This document shows positions 53,507-61,898 of a stretch of DNA of 64,000 bases, piece by piece. How positions within the stretch are numbered: the stretch's first letter is position 1; each line of letters opens with the position of its first letter. The stretch is from CAYWWM01 sp965198025 (lineage in GTDB: Bacteria > Acidobacteriota > Terriglobia > 2-12-FULL-54-10). The notes under the pieces were generated by a model. That model saw only the letters and a program-made list of their open reading frames with translations. It searched no databases and was not told where the DNA came from. The stretch is taken from NCBI GenBank assembly GCA_965198025.1, contig OZ240237.1:2604001-2668000 (forward strand), given 5' to 3'. The position numbers were made by a program, and so were the translations under genes.

Positions 53507-56500
53507 ATGACGGACCTTGTTTCCAACCTTGGTGAGACGCTCGCGTCTTTGCGAGCCAGTCAGGACGCGCGGCGGTCTGACGGGCCGGAGTTCGAGGAGG
53601 CGGTGCTTCGACACGCGCCGGATGTTCCGACTTGGGAGATAGCCAAGTGCTGGCGCTATCGGGACTGGCCGGATCGGACGTCGGTCGGCGTGCCCCTTCC
53701 GTCGCACGACGCCGGCATCGACCTTGTCGCCGTTAAGCACGACGGGTCGCTCGTGGCAATCCAGTGTAAGACCCGCAGCGCCGCCGGAGCCGTGACGGTA
53801 ACTCAGGTGCAGAAACTCGGCGGTGCCGCACCGAAGCCGGTTTTCGCCGAGCGCTGGATGGTGGTGGACGCGCATAGGAGCGCGGCGACGGAGGACGCCG
53901 CCGCCATCGCAGAGGTGACGTTCGTCGACTTCGAGGCGGTGCTGGCGGACGCGCTGGAAGATGCACGGGAACGGGAGCGGGCCGCGACCAAATCCGACCC
54001 GCGTACGGCCATGCAGCAAGAGGCCGTGGCCGAATGCGTGAGGACGCTTCGCGCCGGATTACCGGAACATCGGGACCGCTGGCGCGGCAAGGATCCGGCG
54101 GACTGGATGCCGCGTGACGCGGCGCGGGCGACGCTCGTGCTGCCGTGTGGGACCGGCAAGACCCGCGTGTCGATGCAGATCATGTCGGAGTTGTCGGAGC
54201 CGGGCGACCTCGGCGTGGTGCTCGTGCCGAGCATCGCGCTGATAGCGCAGGTGCGGCGCGAGTATTTGTCGCATATCGGGCGTCCGGCGCGGACACTGGC
54301 GGTGTGCAGCGACGCGACGGCGGGCCATGTCGATGTCGAGCGAGACCCTAATCTCGCGGCGGACCCCACGCGGGACACCGGGCAGGTCCGCGCGGCCGAA
54401 GTCGGTTGCCGGGTGGCTCAAAGCGCCGAGGCCGTCGCGGCCTGGCTCTGCGCTGGCGCGGACTCGACTGATCTGAGCATCATTTTCTCGACGTATCAGT
54501 CGGCGCATCACACGGCGGATGCACTGCGGGCGGAGCGCAGGTTCGCGCAGGTCCTGATTCTGGACGAGGCGCACCGGACGGCCCAGTTGCGGCCGGCGAA
54601 AAGCCAGCGGCAGGCCGAGCGGATGCGGGTGTTCACGCTGTGTCACGACCAGCAGGCTTTTCCAGCGCGGTACCGGCTGTACCAGACGGCGACGCCCCGC
54701 GTCTACGATGCCAGCAACGCCAAGGTTGCCCGGATCGACCGCACAAAGTGGATCGTGGCGAGCATGTCGGACCAGTCGATCTTCGGCCCGGTGGCCTACC
54801 GGCTGCCATACAAGGAGGCGGTCGAGAAGGGTTTTCTGTCCGACTACCGGATCATCGCGATCGGCGTTGACGAGCGCGCGTGGACGGCGGCCAATCGCAT
54901 TGTCCAGCGGTTCGAGCAGTCGCACGAGTCGCGCGGACTGACGACCAACGAGGCGCTCTCCTGGCTGGTCTACGGCGTGACGCTTGCCGGCGGAACGATA
55001 GGCGAGGACGGCGTCGTGCGCGTGAACCGGTCGCTGGCATTCCTGAACAAGGTCCGGCGTTCCGACCAGATGGTGAAGTGGCTCGACAGCGACGAGGGAC
55101 GCTCGGAAATTGAGCGCTACTTCACCAAGGGCGGCGTCGGAAGGGCTGCGCGGCCGTATGCCGTGGAGCATCTCGACGCCGGGCATCCGGTGCGTGAACG
55201 GCGACGAGCGCTGCGTGATCTCGCGGCAGCGGATGCCGAGAAACCGCGCGGGATCGCGAACGTCGGAATTTTCGGGGAAGGAACGGACAGTCCGAGCCTC
55301 GATGCAGTGGCGCTCCTAGCTCCGAGGCGCAGTCCGACCGACGTGATACAGATCGTCGGCCGCTGCATGCGCCGGGCGCCGGGGAAACAATACGGGTATG
55401 TGATCGTGCCGGTTCCGCTGCCGCGGGGCATTGATGCCGAGACGAGTCTGTCAATGGACACGCTCGGCGAAGAGTGGAAGGCGCTGGGAGAGGTCTTGCG
55501 GGCGTTGCGGGCGCACGATGGACGCATCGAGGACGAGATCTCGAGCCTGTTGCAAATCTACGTGCCGCCGGAGGACGAGCAGCCGGTTCGCCAGGCACTC
55601 GTGGTAAGCGACGGCGCTGTCACCCGCGTGGGGATATGGACGGGACCTCGGGGCTACGCGGAGGACGCAGTGAAGAAAGCCGATGTGCCGGCGTGGCATG
55701 ATGATTCAGCCCCAATCACGGAGTACTTGACGCCGGACAAGGGATTCCAGTGGCGCGAGCGACCGATGTCGCCCGACACGCCGGCTCGATTTACAGACGG
55801 TTCACCAGGCGACGACGAGCGCATTCTGGAAGAATCCCCGCCGGTGTTGGTGCTCCAGCGGCGGCGAGGCGGTGTCACCTGCACGGTGCAGGGAGCAGAG
55901 CGCTCCCTGGAACGACACGGGGGCGTAGACGTGGCGAGAACTCTGGAAAAGGCTCGCAAACGGGCCGAGCAACTCGATCCGTTGCCGCGCCGCCCCCGCC
56001 GCCGCCCCTCCCGAAGCGGCACGTCCAAGGATGAGCGTCCTGCATCGTTGTCGCCGACGCAGCGTCTTCTGGAACAAATCCGTCAGGATGGCGTAGGACG
56101 CGATCTACGCGTCGAGGTGATGGAGAAATCCGGGTTGCGCGGTAACGAGGTGCGCGACTTCAACTTGCTGATGGAACCGGTGCGTCGCGCATCGGACTAC
56201 TTGCGCCGAGAAAAGCTGGAGGGGCGGTTGCGTTCGGTGCTCGGCATGGAGCACATGCAGGAAACGGATGCCCATGCCGATGCATGCACGGTCAGCGTGT
56301 TGCTGCTGATGAACGCGGCTCTTCTGCACGCGCGGCTTGAAAACACGAAGGGACAGGCGGCGGACCTGGCCCGTGTCGGGGGACTTCACGACGCGGCGAC
56401 CGGGGCCGAACCGATCAAGGTGCTGCGCGAAGCGTGGACGGCCGTGCTGCGCTACGACTACGAGCCGGTGTTTCGACCTGCGCTCGATGTTCTTGAGGCA

Positions 56501-58471
56501 CTGGCGGCGGCGGACGCGCAAGGCGGCGTCAATCAGACGGTGCGAGCGGTCGCCGCCTGGGCGAAGGAGAACGCCGAGATCTACGTCTCGATGGGCATGG
56601 AGTACGCGGGCGAGCTTTTCAGCCGGGTCCTGGGCAACCAAGCGTCCGACGGCGCGTTCTTCACGCGGCAGCCGGCTGCGCGGCTGCTGGCCGAATTGGC
56701 GCTCGACGCGACGGGCGAGACCGCATGGGCGGAGCAACGGACATGGCGGCGCCTCAAGATGGCCGACCTGGCCTGCGGAAGCGGCACGCTGCTGAACTCC
56801 TACCTGGAGGCGGTCAAGGATCGGATCCGCAAGGCAGGCGGTGACGAACGGAGCGCAGCCGAGTTCCACAAGTACGCCGTCGAACGGCTCGTGACAGGTC
56901 TGGACATCAATCCAGTCTCCTTGCAGATGGCGGCGGGGCGCATGACGCTGGGCAACATCACGGTAGATTACCGCAAGATGGGCCTTCGGGCGATGCCCTA
57001 CGGCCCCGTCGAGGGCGAGGCGGTAAGGCTCGGATCGTTGGAATTGCTGACCGACGAGGACGTAGTGGGTCCTGCGTCGACCTCCGACGACAGCGGCCAG
57101 CAAAAGCAGGCCGCACTCTTCGAGTCTTCAGCCGTGGACCCCGAGGTCGTGCAGGATGTCGAGGGCCGCCGGATCGTAATGATGAATCCCCCGTTCACCA
57201 CGAATTACAAGCAGGGGAGGAAGTTCACGCCGGCAGTCGTGAAGCGACTGCAACACCGGAAGCTTCACGTTCGCAACCGGCTGGCAGCCAGCGACGCCGA
57301 GGCAGGGAGCGTCATAGACGCGAACAGCATCAGCACGATGTTCACGCCGCTGGCCGAGAAGGTCTTGGCCGAGGATAGCGGTGTCTTAGCGAAGATCATG
57401 CCGGTGACGGCCTGTACGGGGGCATCGGGCCTCCGCGAGCGGCGGTTTTTCGCCTCGCGGTTCCACATTGACCTGATCGTGTGCAGCCACGATCCACGGG
57501 AACCGAATCTGTCCACGCACACGGCGATCAACGAGTGCCTGTTGATCGCGAGGCGGCATGGCGGGGTTTCCAGGGCTAACACTCTGTTCGTGAACCTGCG
57601 CCGCTTCCCGAAGTCCGTCGATGCCGTGCGGGAGGTCGTCGAAGCGATCCGGAATCGGCGGATTGGCGAGGTCGGAAGCGTGTGCGAGTGGCCGGCGGAT
57701 CGCGTGCGTGCAGGTGACTGGTCGCCGGTGCAGTGGTTCGACCCGAGACTGGCGGAAGCGGCAGCGAAACTTCGGGCGGCATCCGGTCTGTGCCGGCTGG
57801 ATGCGTTGTGCAACATGGGGCCGGCCGGCCGGCGCATACGGGACGCCTTCGAGCGGGTGACGGACGGCTCCTCGATGGCGAGCGATGTCGCTGTGTTCGA
57901 TTCGGTTTCCAGTGATCTCCGCGTTTCGCTGGCCGGCGACCCCGATGCTGTGTGGCGGCCGAGAGCTGGAAAGGAGCGCATGGTCCGTTCGTATCTTGCG
58001 CAGACGGGCTGGATGCTGCTCATGAACCGCGCCGACACGCATGCGGCCTCGGTCGTGGGTGTGTGCGCTTCGGCGAAGGGCTTTGGGTCTGGCCTAATGC
58101 CAGTGGCGACGGAGACACCTGAGCAGGCCCAGGCCCTGAGCGTTGTGTGGAACAGCACTCCGGTTCTCCTGCAACTGCTGAACATGCGCACGAAGAAATT
58201 GACGTACCTGAACTGGTCGGTAGCGCAACTCGGGTCGGTACGCGTACCGGCGCTGCTCGGTGATACGGGAGAGCAGGCTGCGCTGGTGAGTGTCTATGAC
58301 CGTCTGTGCCGCGAGCGGCAGCAACCTTGGGCGCATGCCGACGCTGATCCGGTCCGGCACGAAATTGATGACGCCGTCGCGGAGGCGTACGGAATCTCGG
58401 CGGGTGTCCTTGCCGACTGGCGTGAACGTCTGGCCAAGGAACCAACGGTCGCGAACCGAAGCCCGGACTAG
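53507..58471 (+). CDS. Single-chain type ISP-like restriction-modification enzyme
   Basis: A 1654-residue protein with all parts of an ATP-dependent restriction-modification enzyme. Residues 1-160: Mrr-like nuclease, D72 in AGIDLVAV and Q86-C-K88 in VAIQCKTR. Residues about 165-640: superfamily 2 helicase, Walker A LPCGTGKT (212-219), DEAH (353-356), motif III YQTATPR, motif VI QIVGRCMRR (615-623). About 650-1030: helical coupler. About 1030-1400: N6-adenine methyltransferase, motif I ADLACGSGT (1086-1094) and motif IV NPPF (1227-1230). About 1400-1654: probable target recognition domain. This order and size match type ISP enzymes such as LlaBIII. They methylate one strand and translocate to cut invading DNA. 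The frame is intact, with no accessory subunit nearby. Confidence 0.9.
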   Translation: MTDLVSNLGETLASLRASQDARRSDGPEFEEAVLRHAPDVPTWEIAKCWRYRDWPDRTSVGVPLPSHDAGIDLVAVKHDGSLVAIQCKTRSAAGAVTVTQVQKLGGAAPKPVFAERWMVVDAHRSAATEDAAAIAEVTFVDFEAVLADALEDARERERAATKSDPRTAMQQEAVAECVRTLRAGLPEHRDRWRGKDPADWMPRDAARATLVLPCGTGKTRVSMQIMSELSEPGDLGVVLVPSIALIAQVRREYLSHIGRPARTLAVCSDATAGHVDVERDPNLAADPTRDTGQVRAAEVGCRVAQSAEAVAAWLCAGADSTDLSIIFSTYQSAHHTADALRAERRFAQVLILDEAHRTAQLRPAKSQRQAERMRVFTLCHDQQAFPARYRLYQTATPRVYDASNAKVARIDRTKWIVASMSDQSIFGPVAYRLPYKEAVEKGFLSDYRIIAIGVDERAWTAANRIVQRFEQSHESRGLTTNEALSWLVYGVTLAGGTIGEDGVVRVNRSLAFLNKVRRSDQMVKWLDSDEGRSEIERYFTKGGVGRAARPYAVEHLDAGHPVRERRRALRDLAAADAEKPRGIANVGIFGEGTDSPSLDAVALLAPRRSPTDVIQIVGRCMRRAPGKQYGYVIVPVPLPRGIDAETSLSMDTLGEEWKALGEVLRALRAHDGRIEDEISSLLQIYVPPEDEQPVRQALVVSDGAVTRVGIWTGPRGYAEDAVKKADVPAWHDDSAPITEYLTPDKGFQWRERPMSPDTPARFTDGSPGDDERILEESPPVLVLQRRRGGVTCTVQGAERSLERHGGVDVARTLEKARKRAEQLDPLPRRPRRRPSRSGTSKDERPASLSPTQRLLEQIRQDGVGRDLRVEVMEKSGLRGNEVRDFNLLMEPVRRASDYLRREKLEGRLRSVLGMEHMQETDAHADACTVSVLLLMNAALLHARLENTKGQAADLARVGGLHDAATGAEPIKVLREAWTAVLRYDYEPVFRPALDVLEALAAADAQGGVNQTVRAVAAWAKENAEIYVSMGMEYAGELFSRVLGNQASDGAFFTRQPAARLLAELALDATGETAWAEQRTWRRLKMADLACGSGTLLNSYLEAVKDRIRKAGGDERSAAEFHKYAVERLVTGLDINPVSLQMAAGRMTLGNITVDYRKMGLRAMPYGPVEGEAVRLGSLELLTDEDVVGPASTSDDSGQQKQAALFESSAVDPEVVQDVEGRRIVMMNPPFTTNYKQGRKFTPAVVKRLQHRKLHVRNRLAASDAEAGSVIDANSISTMFTPLAEKVLAEDSGVLAKIMPVTACTGASGLRERRFFASRFHIDLIVCSHDPREPNLSTHTAINECLLIARRHGGVSRANTLFVNLRRFPKSVDAVREVVEAIRNRRIGEVGSVCEWPADRVRAGDWSPVQWFDPRLAEAAAKLRAASGLCRLDALCNMGPAGRRIRDAFERVTDGSSMASDVAVFDSVSSDLRVSLAGDPDAVWRPRAGKERMVRSYLAQTGWMLLMNRADTHAASVVGVCASAKGFGSGLMPVATETPEQAQALSVVWNSTPVLLQLLNMRTKKLTYLNWSVAQLGSVRVPALLGDTGEQAALVSVYDRLCRERQQPWAHADADPVRHEIDDAVAEAYGISAGVLADWRERLAKEPTVANRSPD

Positions 58472-58480
58472 TTGGCGTGT

Positions 58481-58578
58481 GGCTGGTTTCGGGATTCGGG
58501 ACTCGGGATTCGGGACTCGCAGAACCAGTGCAGGCCGGAGGCTGCGCTTCGGGACAAGCGGGACAGGCGGGATGACAC
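58481..58578. repeat. 7-bp tandem repeat and dispersed-repeat fragment after the restriction gene
   Basis: GCTGGTTTC is followed by four 7-mers GGGATTC, GGGACTC, GGGATTC, GGGACTC (58491-58518). From about 58550 the text gacaagcgggacaggcggga then tgacac is the inverted end of the dispersed repeat (reverse complement of GTGTCATCCCGCCTGTCCC). The gap 58472-58661 otherwise shows only a TTGACG at 58628 that could be a -35 box for the toxin gene. Confidence 0.8.
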
Positions 58579-58661
58579 GGACCAACGCCGGATTCGCGGC
58601 GCGCGCTAACGAGAAAGATTGTTCCTCTTGACGCTTGGTGTCATATTTGCCATCATTCCCC

Positions 58662-59014
58662 ATGAGAAGCAGAGATACCCGTCCGATCTCATGGGTCAGG
58701 GCGGCGCGCAAGGCTTTCGAGAGCTTTCCCGAAGGGCCGCAGAACGCGATCCTGGGAGCGCTGACGGTCGCGGCCGAAGGCCGCAAGGCCGACATCGCCA
58801 AGCCCCTGAAGGGTTTTGGCTCCGGCATATTCAGGTGGCGCTCCAGCACCGCACCGATGCCTATCGGGCGGTCTACGCTCTGCAGCTTGCGGAACAGGTT
58901 TGGGTTTTGCACGCTTTCCAGAAAAAGGCGAAGCAGGGCATCAAGACCCCCAAGAAGTATATCCATCTCATCGGCGAGCGGCTGAAACGCTTGAAGAAGG
59001 AGTTACGGCAATGA
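58662..59014 (+). pseudogene. HigB/Gp49-like toxin with a single-base frameshift
   Basis: Two frames join into one toxin of the phage Gp49/RelE-HigB family. The first half starts at the ATG at 58662: RPISWVRAARKAFESFPEGPQNAILGALTVAAEGRKADIAKPLKGFGSGIF. The second half continues in another frame: VALQHRTDAYRAVYALQLAEQVWVLHAFQKKAKQGIKTPKKYIHLIGERLKRLKKELRQ. The family expects ...GSGIFEVAL..., so exactly one G seems lost between 58832 and 58833. As read, translation leaves the toxin frame halfway and loses the catalytic C-terminal part. The stop overlaps the antitoxin start (ATGA at 59011), the usual coupling for higBA. Intact HigB cuts mRNA on the ribosome. Confidence 0.85.
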
Positions 59015-59367
59015 GCCAAACGGAGGACGATTTTGAGTTGGTGCGCGGCAGCGGCAATGTCTTCCGCGACTTCGGCCGGGCTGATGCCGACGTGCAGCAG
59101 ACCAAGGCGCTTCTGGCCGCCCGCATCATTGCCATTCTTGACGATGAAGGGCTTTCGACGCGCAAGGCCGAGGGCCGTACCGGCGTCAGTCATGCGGACT
59201 TTACCCGCATTCGCAACGTACAGCTGGACCGCTTCACCATTGACCGTCTGATGATCGTGCTCAATAAGCTCGGCCAGCACGTAGACGTGCAGATCAACGT
59301 TCATCCGCGCGTGGCCGCTGCAGAAGCGCCGGTCCAGGGTAGACGAGGGAGTTTCACGGGGCGCTGA
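59011..59367 (+). CDS. HigA-like XRE-family antitoxin
   Basis: A 118-residue antitoxin with a helix-turn-helix near the centre (ALLAARIIAILDDEGLSTRKAEGRTGVSHADFTRIRNVQLDRFTIDRLMIVLNKLG), the XRE-like form that accompanies Gp49-type toxins, followed by an extended basic tail (HPRVAAAEAPVQGRRGSFTGR). It normally binds the toxin and represses its own operon. Its ATG overlaps the toxin stop codon, with AAGAAGGAG upstream. The reading frame is intact although the toxin gene is not, so this may be an orphan antitoxin. Confidence 0.88.
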   Translation: MSQTEDDFELVRGSGNVFRDFGRADADVQQTKALLAARIIAILDDEGLSTRKAEGRTGVSHADFTRIRNVQLDRFTIDRLMIVLNKLGQHVDVQINVHPRVAAAEAPVQGRRGSFTGR

Positions 59368-59395
59368 TCGAGCCAGCGAACCTCGTCAGGGGCGC

Positions 59396-59515
59396 GGCGC
59401 TTGATCCGACCGATGCCGGCGCTGGTTTCGGGACTCGCGACTCGGGATTCGGAACTCGGGGGCGTGAGAGGCGGAAATGGCGCTACTGCGGGACAGGCGA
59501 AGAGCAGGTCCTTCG
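59396..59515. repeat. Right flanking repeat of the defence cassette
   Basis: 59396-59422 (GGCGCTTGATCCGACCGATG then CCGGCGC) is a diverged direct copy of 53288-53314. It is followed by GCTGGTTTC and four 7-mers (GGGACTC, GCGACTC, GGGATTC, GGAACTC; 59430-59457), as at 58481. At 59483-59515, ctactgcgggacaggcgaag then agcaggtccttcg is a copy of 53385-53415. The gap 59368-59620 otherwise holds no recognisable feature. Confidence 0.85.
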
Positions 59516-59620
59516 ATTTGCAACCGGAGGCCAAAAAGCCAAGCAAGGCGTTTCTGAATCAGATGAGCGTCCGCGCCGCCTGACTCCAGGCGGGGAGACT
59601 GCAAATAGAAGAGGACATTT

Positions 59621-61898
59621 GTGCCGCGACTGACCGAACAAGAACAACAAGAGATCGTCCGATATATCGAAGCTGATAAGCCCCTGCCGGACAAGTATCG
59701 CTTTCTGCTGTTTGAGGACAAGCGCGAGGTGGAACTGGTCTGGAACGGCAAGACCAGTGAGGTCTGCAATATCGTTCTGCCTTTCCAGGTGATCGAGCAG
59801 GTGGACGAGCCGCGCGCCGAGAAGCCAGAAGAGACGGCGCTGCAAGCGGACCTGTTCGCAACCGATTCGCGGGGCCGCCAGCTCAAGGGCTGGACGAACA
59901 AGCTCATCTGGGGCGACAACAAGCTGATCCTGTCATCTCTAAAGAACGGGCCGTTGCGCGAGGAGATTGAAAAGCAGGGCGGCCTCAAGCTGATCTATAT
60001 TGACCCGCCGTTTGACGTGGGCGCGGATTTTTCAATGGACATCGAGATCGGGGACGACACCTTCACCAAGAAGCCCAACATCCTGGAAGAGATCGCCTAC
60101 CGCGACACCTGGGGCAAGGGCGCGGATTCCTTCATTGCCATGATCTACGAGCGGCTGGCGCTGATGCGGGATTTGCTGGCGGAGGATGGCAGTATTTATG
60201 TGCATTGTGATTGGCGGGTGAACAGTTTGATCCGGCTAGTGCTGGATGAGGTGTTTATTAACGATTTTCATTTAAGAACGAAATCCGCTGGAAAAGACAG
60301 CCGCTCGCATATCGGTCGACGGCGCAAAAGCAATTTCGAAACAGTACGATATTCGCCAAGGTCTTCCGACTCACTTTTGTATTACACAAAGTCATCGAAT
60401 GGGATTTCAAAATACGACAATATCGGGAATACAGTGAGAATTACATTGGACTAAGTTTACACATGACTGACCAGGATGGCGCGTCTCTATCGTATATGAT
60501 GCGATAGGTGACTATTCTGAGAGGTCTATCGAGCATTCAGAGAACAGGGTAAAATTTATGACTACCCTTCGGGCAAAATCGGTCTAATACGGTATCTGGA
60601 TGAGGCAAGCGGGTGAGGTTGTAACCGACATTTGGATGGATATTCGAAGTGAACTCGCAGGCACTTGCCAAAGCCACGAGCTACCCACCCAAAAGCCCGA
60701 AACTCTGCTCGAACGCATCATCAGAGCATCCTCCAACGAAGGCGATCTGGTAGCCGATTTCTTCTGCGGCTCCGGCACTACGGCGGCAGTGGCGGAGAAA
60801 TTGGGCCGCAAGTGGATCGTCAGCGACTTGGGCAAGTTCGCCATCCACACCACGCGAAAGCGCATGATCGGCGTGCAGCGGCAACTCAAAGCCGAAGGCA
60901 AAGACTACCGCGCCTTTGAAATCCTCAACCTGGGCAAGTACGAACGCCAGCATTACATCGGCGTGAATCCCAACCTGCGCGAGGCGGAACAGCAAAAGCA
61001 GTTGGAAGAAAAGGAAGCCGCCTTCGTGGACCTGATCCTGCGCGCCTACCGCGCCGAAAAGACCGACGGCTTCCAGACCTTCCACGGCAAGAAGGCCGGG
61101 CGGCTGGTGGCGGTGGGGCCGGTCAACCTGCCGGTGACGCGCCTGTTTGTGGAAGAGGTGATCCTGGAATGCCGCAAGAAGCACATCACCCGCGTGGACA
61201 TTCTGGGCTTTGAATTCGAGATGGGACTGTTTCCCAACGTGCTGGACGAAGCCCGCGCCAAGGGCATTGACATCGCCCCCAAGTACATCCCCGCCGAGGT
61301 GTTCGACAAGCGGGCGGTGGAAAAGAACCAAGTGGTCTTTCACGACGTGGCGGCTATCGAGGTCAAGCCGCACGTCAAGAAGAACAGCGTGGCGGTGGAA
61401 CTGACCGACTTTTCGGTTTTCTATTCGCAGGACTCCATCGCCAGCGTGGAGGCTACGCTCAAGAACAAGGGCAGCAAGATCGTGGCGGAAAAGGGGCAGA
61501 TCGTGAAGGTGAGCAAGGATAAAGACGGTATCGTCAAACGCGAACGGCTCACCAAAAAATGGACAGACTGGATTGACTACTGGGCGGTGGATTTCAACTT
61601 TGAGAGCAAGCGCGAGATCGTCCGCATTCCGCGTGACAAGATGAAACAATCTCAGATTCCCGGGATGGAGCAGCCCGAACAGTTGGATCTGCCGGAATAT
61701 GAGGAAGTCTGGACGGGGGATTACATCTTCGAGAACGAATGGCAGTCCTTCCGGACCAAGAAAGACCGTTCGCTGGAACTGACCAGCGTCTTTCACGAAT
61801 GCACACCGGGGCGGCGGAAGCTGGCCGTCAAGGTTGTGGACATCTTCGGCAATGACACCATGACCATCGTCGAAGTCAATGTGAGAGGGGAGGAAATA
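59621..61898 (+). pseudogene. Type III-like Mod DNA adenine methyltransferase, broken in its recognition region
   Basis: Starts with GTG at 59621 (GAGG seven bases upstream). A beta-class N6-adenine methyltransferase: motif IV LIYIDPPFDVG comes first, then EDGSIYVHCDWR, and motif I ADFFCGSGTTAAVAEKLG lies in the second frame, followed by a C-terminal region ending VKVVDIFGNDTMTIVEVNV. The first frame stops at 60454 and the last begins near 60600. Between about 60260 and 60610 fragments of the expected target recognition domain lie in three frames (for example FKNEIRWKR, SDSLLYYTKSSNG, REYSENYIG, VYDAIGDYSERSIEHSENR, RYLDEASG), which needs at least five small indels. This part is also AT-richer than its surroundings. 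No active enzyme can come from it as it stands. Confidence 0.85.

Noticed and set aside
52604..54019. A 471-residue minus-strand frame crossing nth and the restriction gene
   Set aside because: It spans two well-supported genes and the repeat between them, so it cannot be a real protein.
60260..60610. Phase variation of mod by a simple repeat
   Set aside because: Phase-variable mod genes carry a tandem short repeat; none lies here. The disruptions are scattered small indels.
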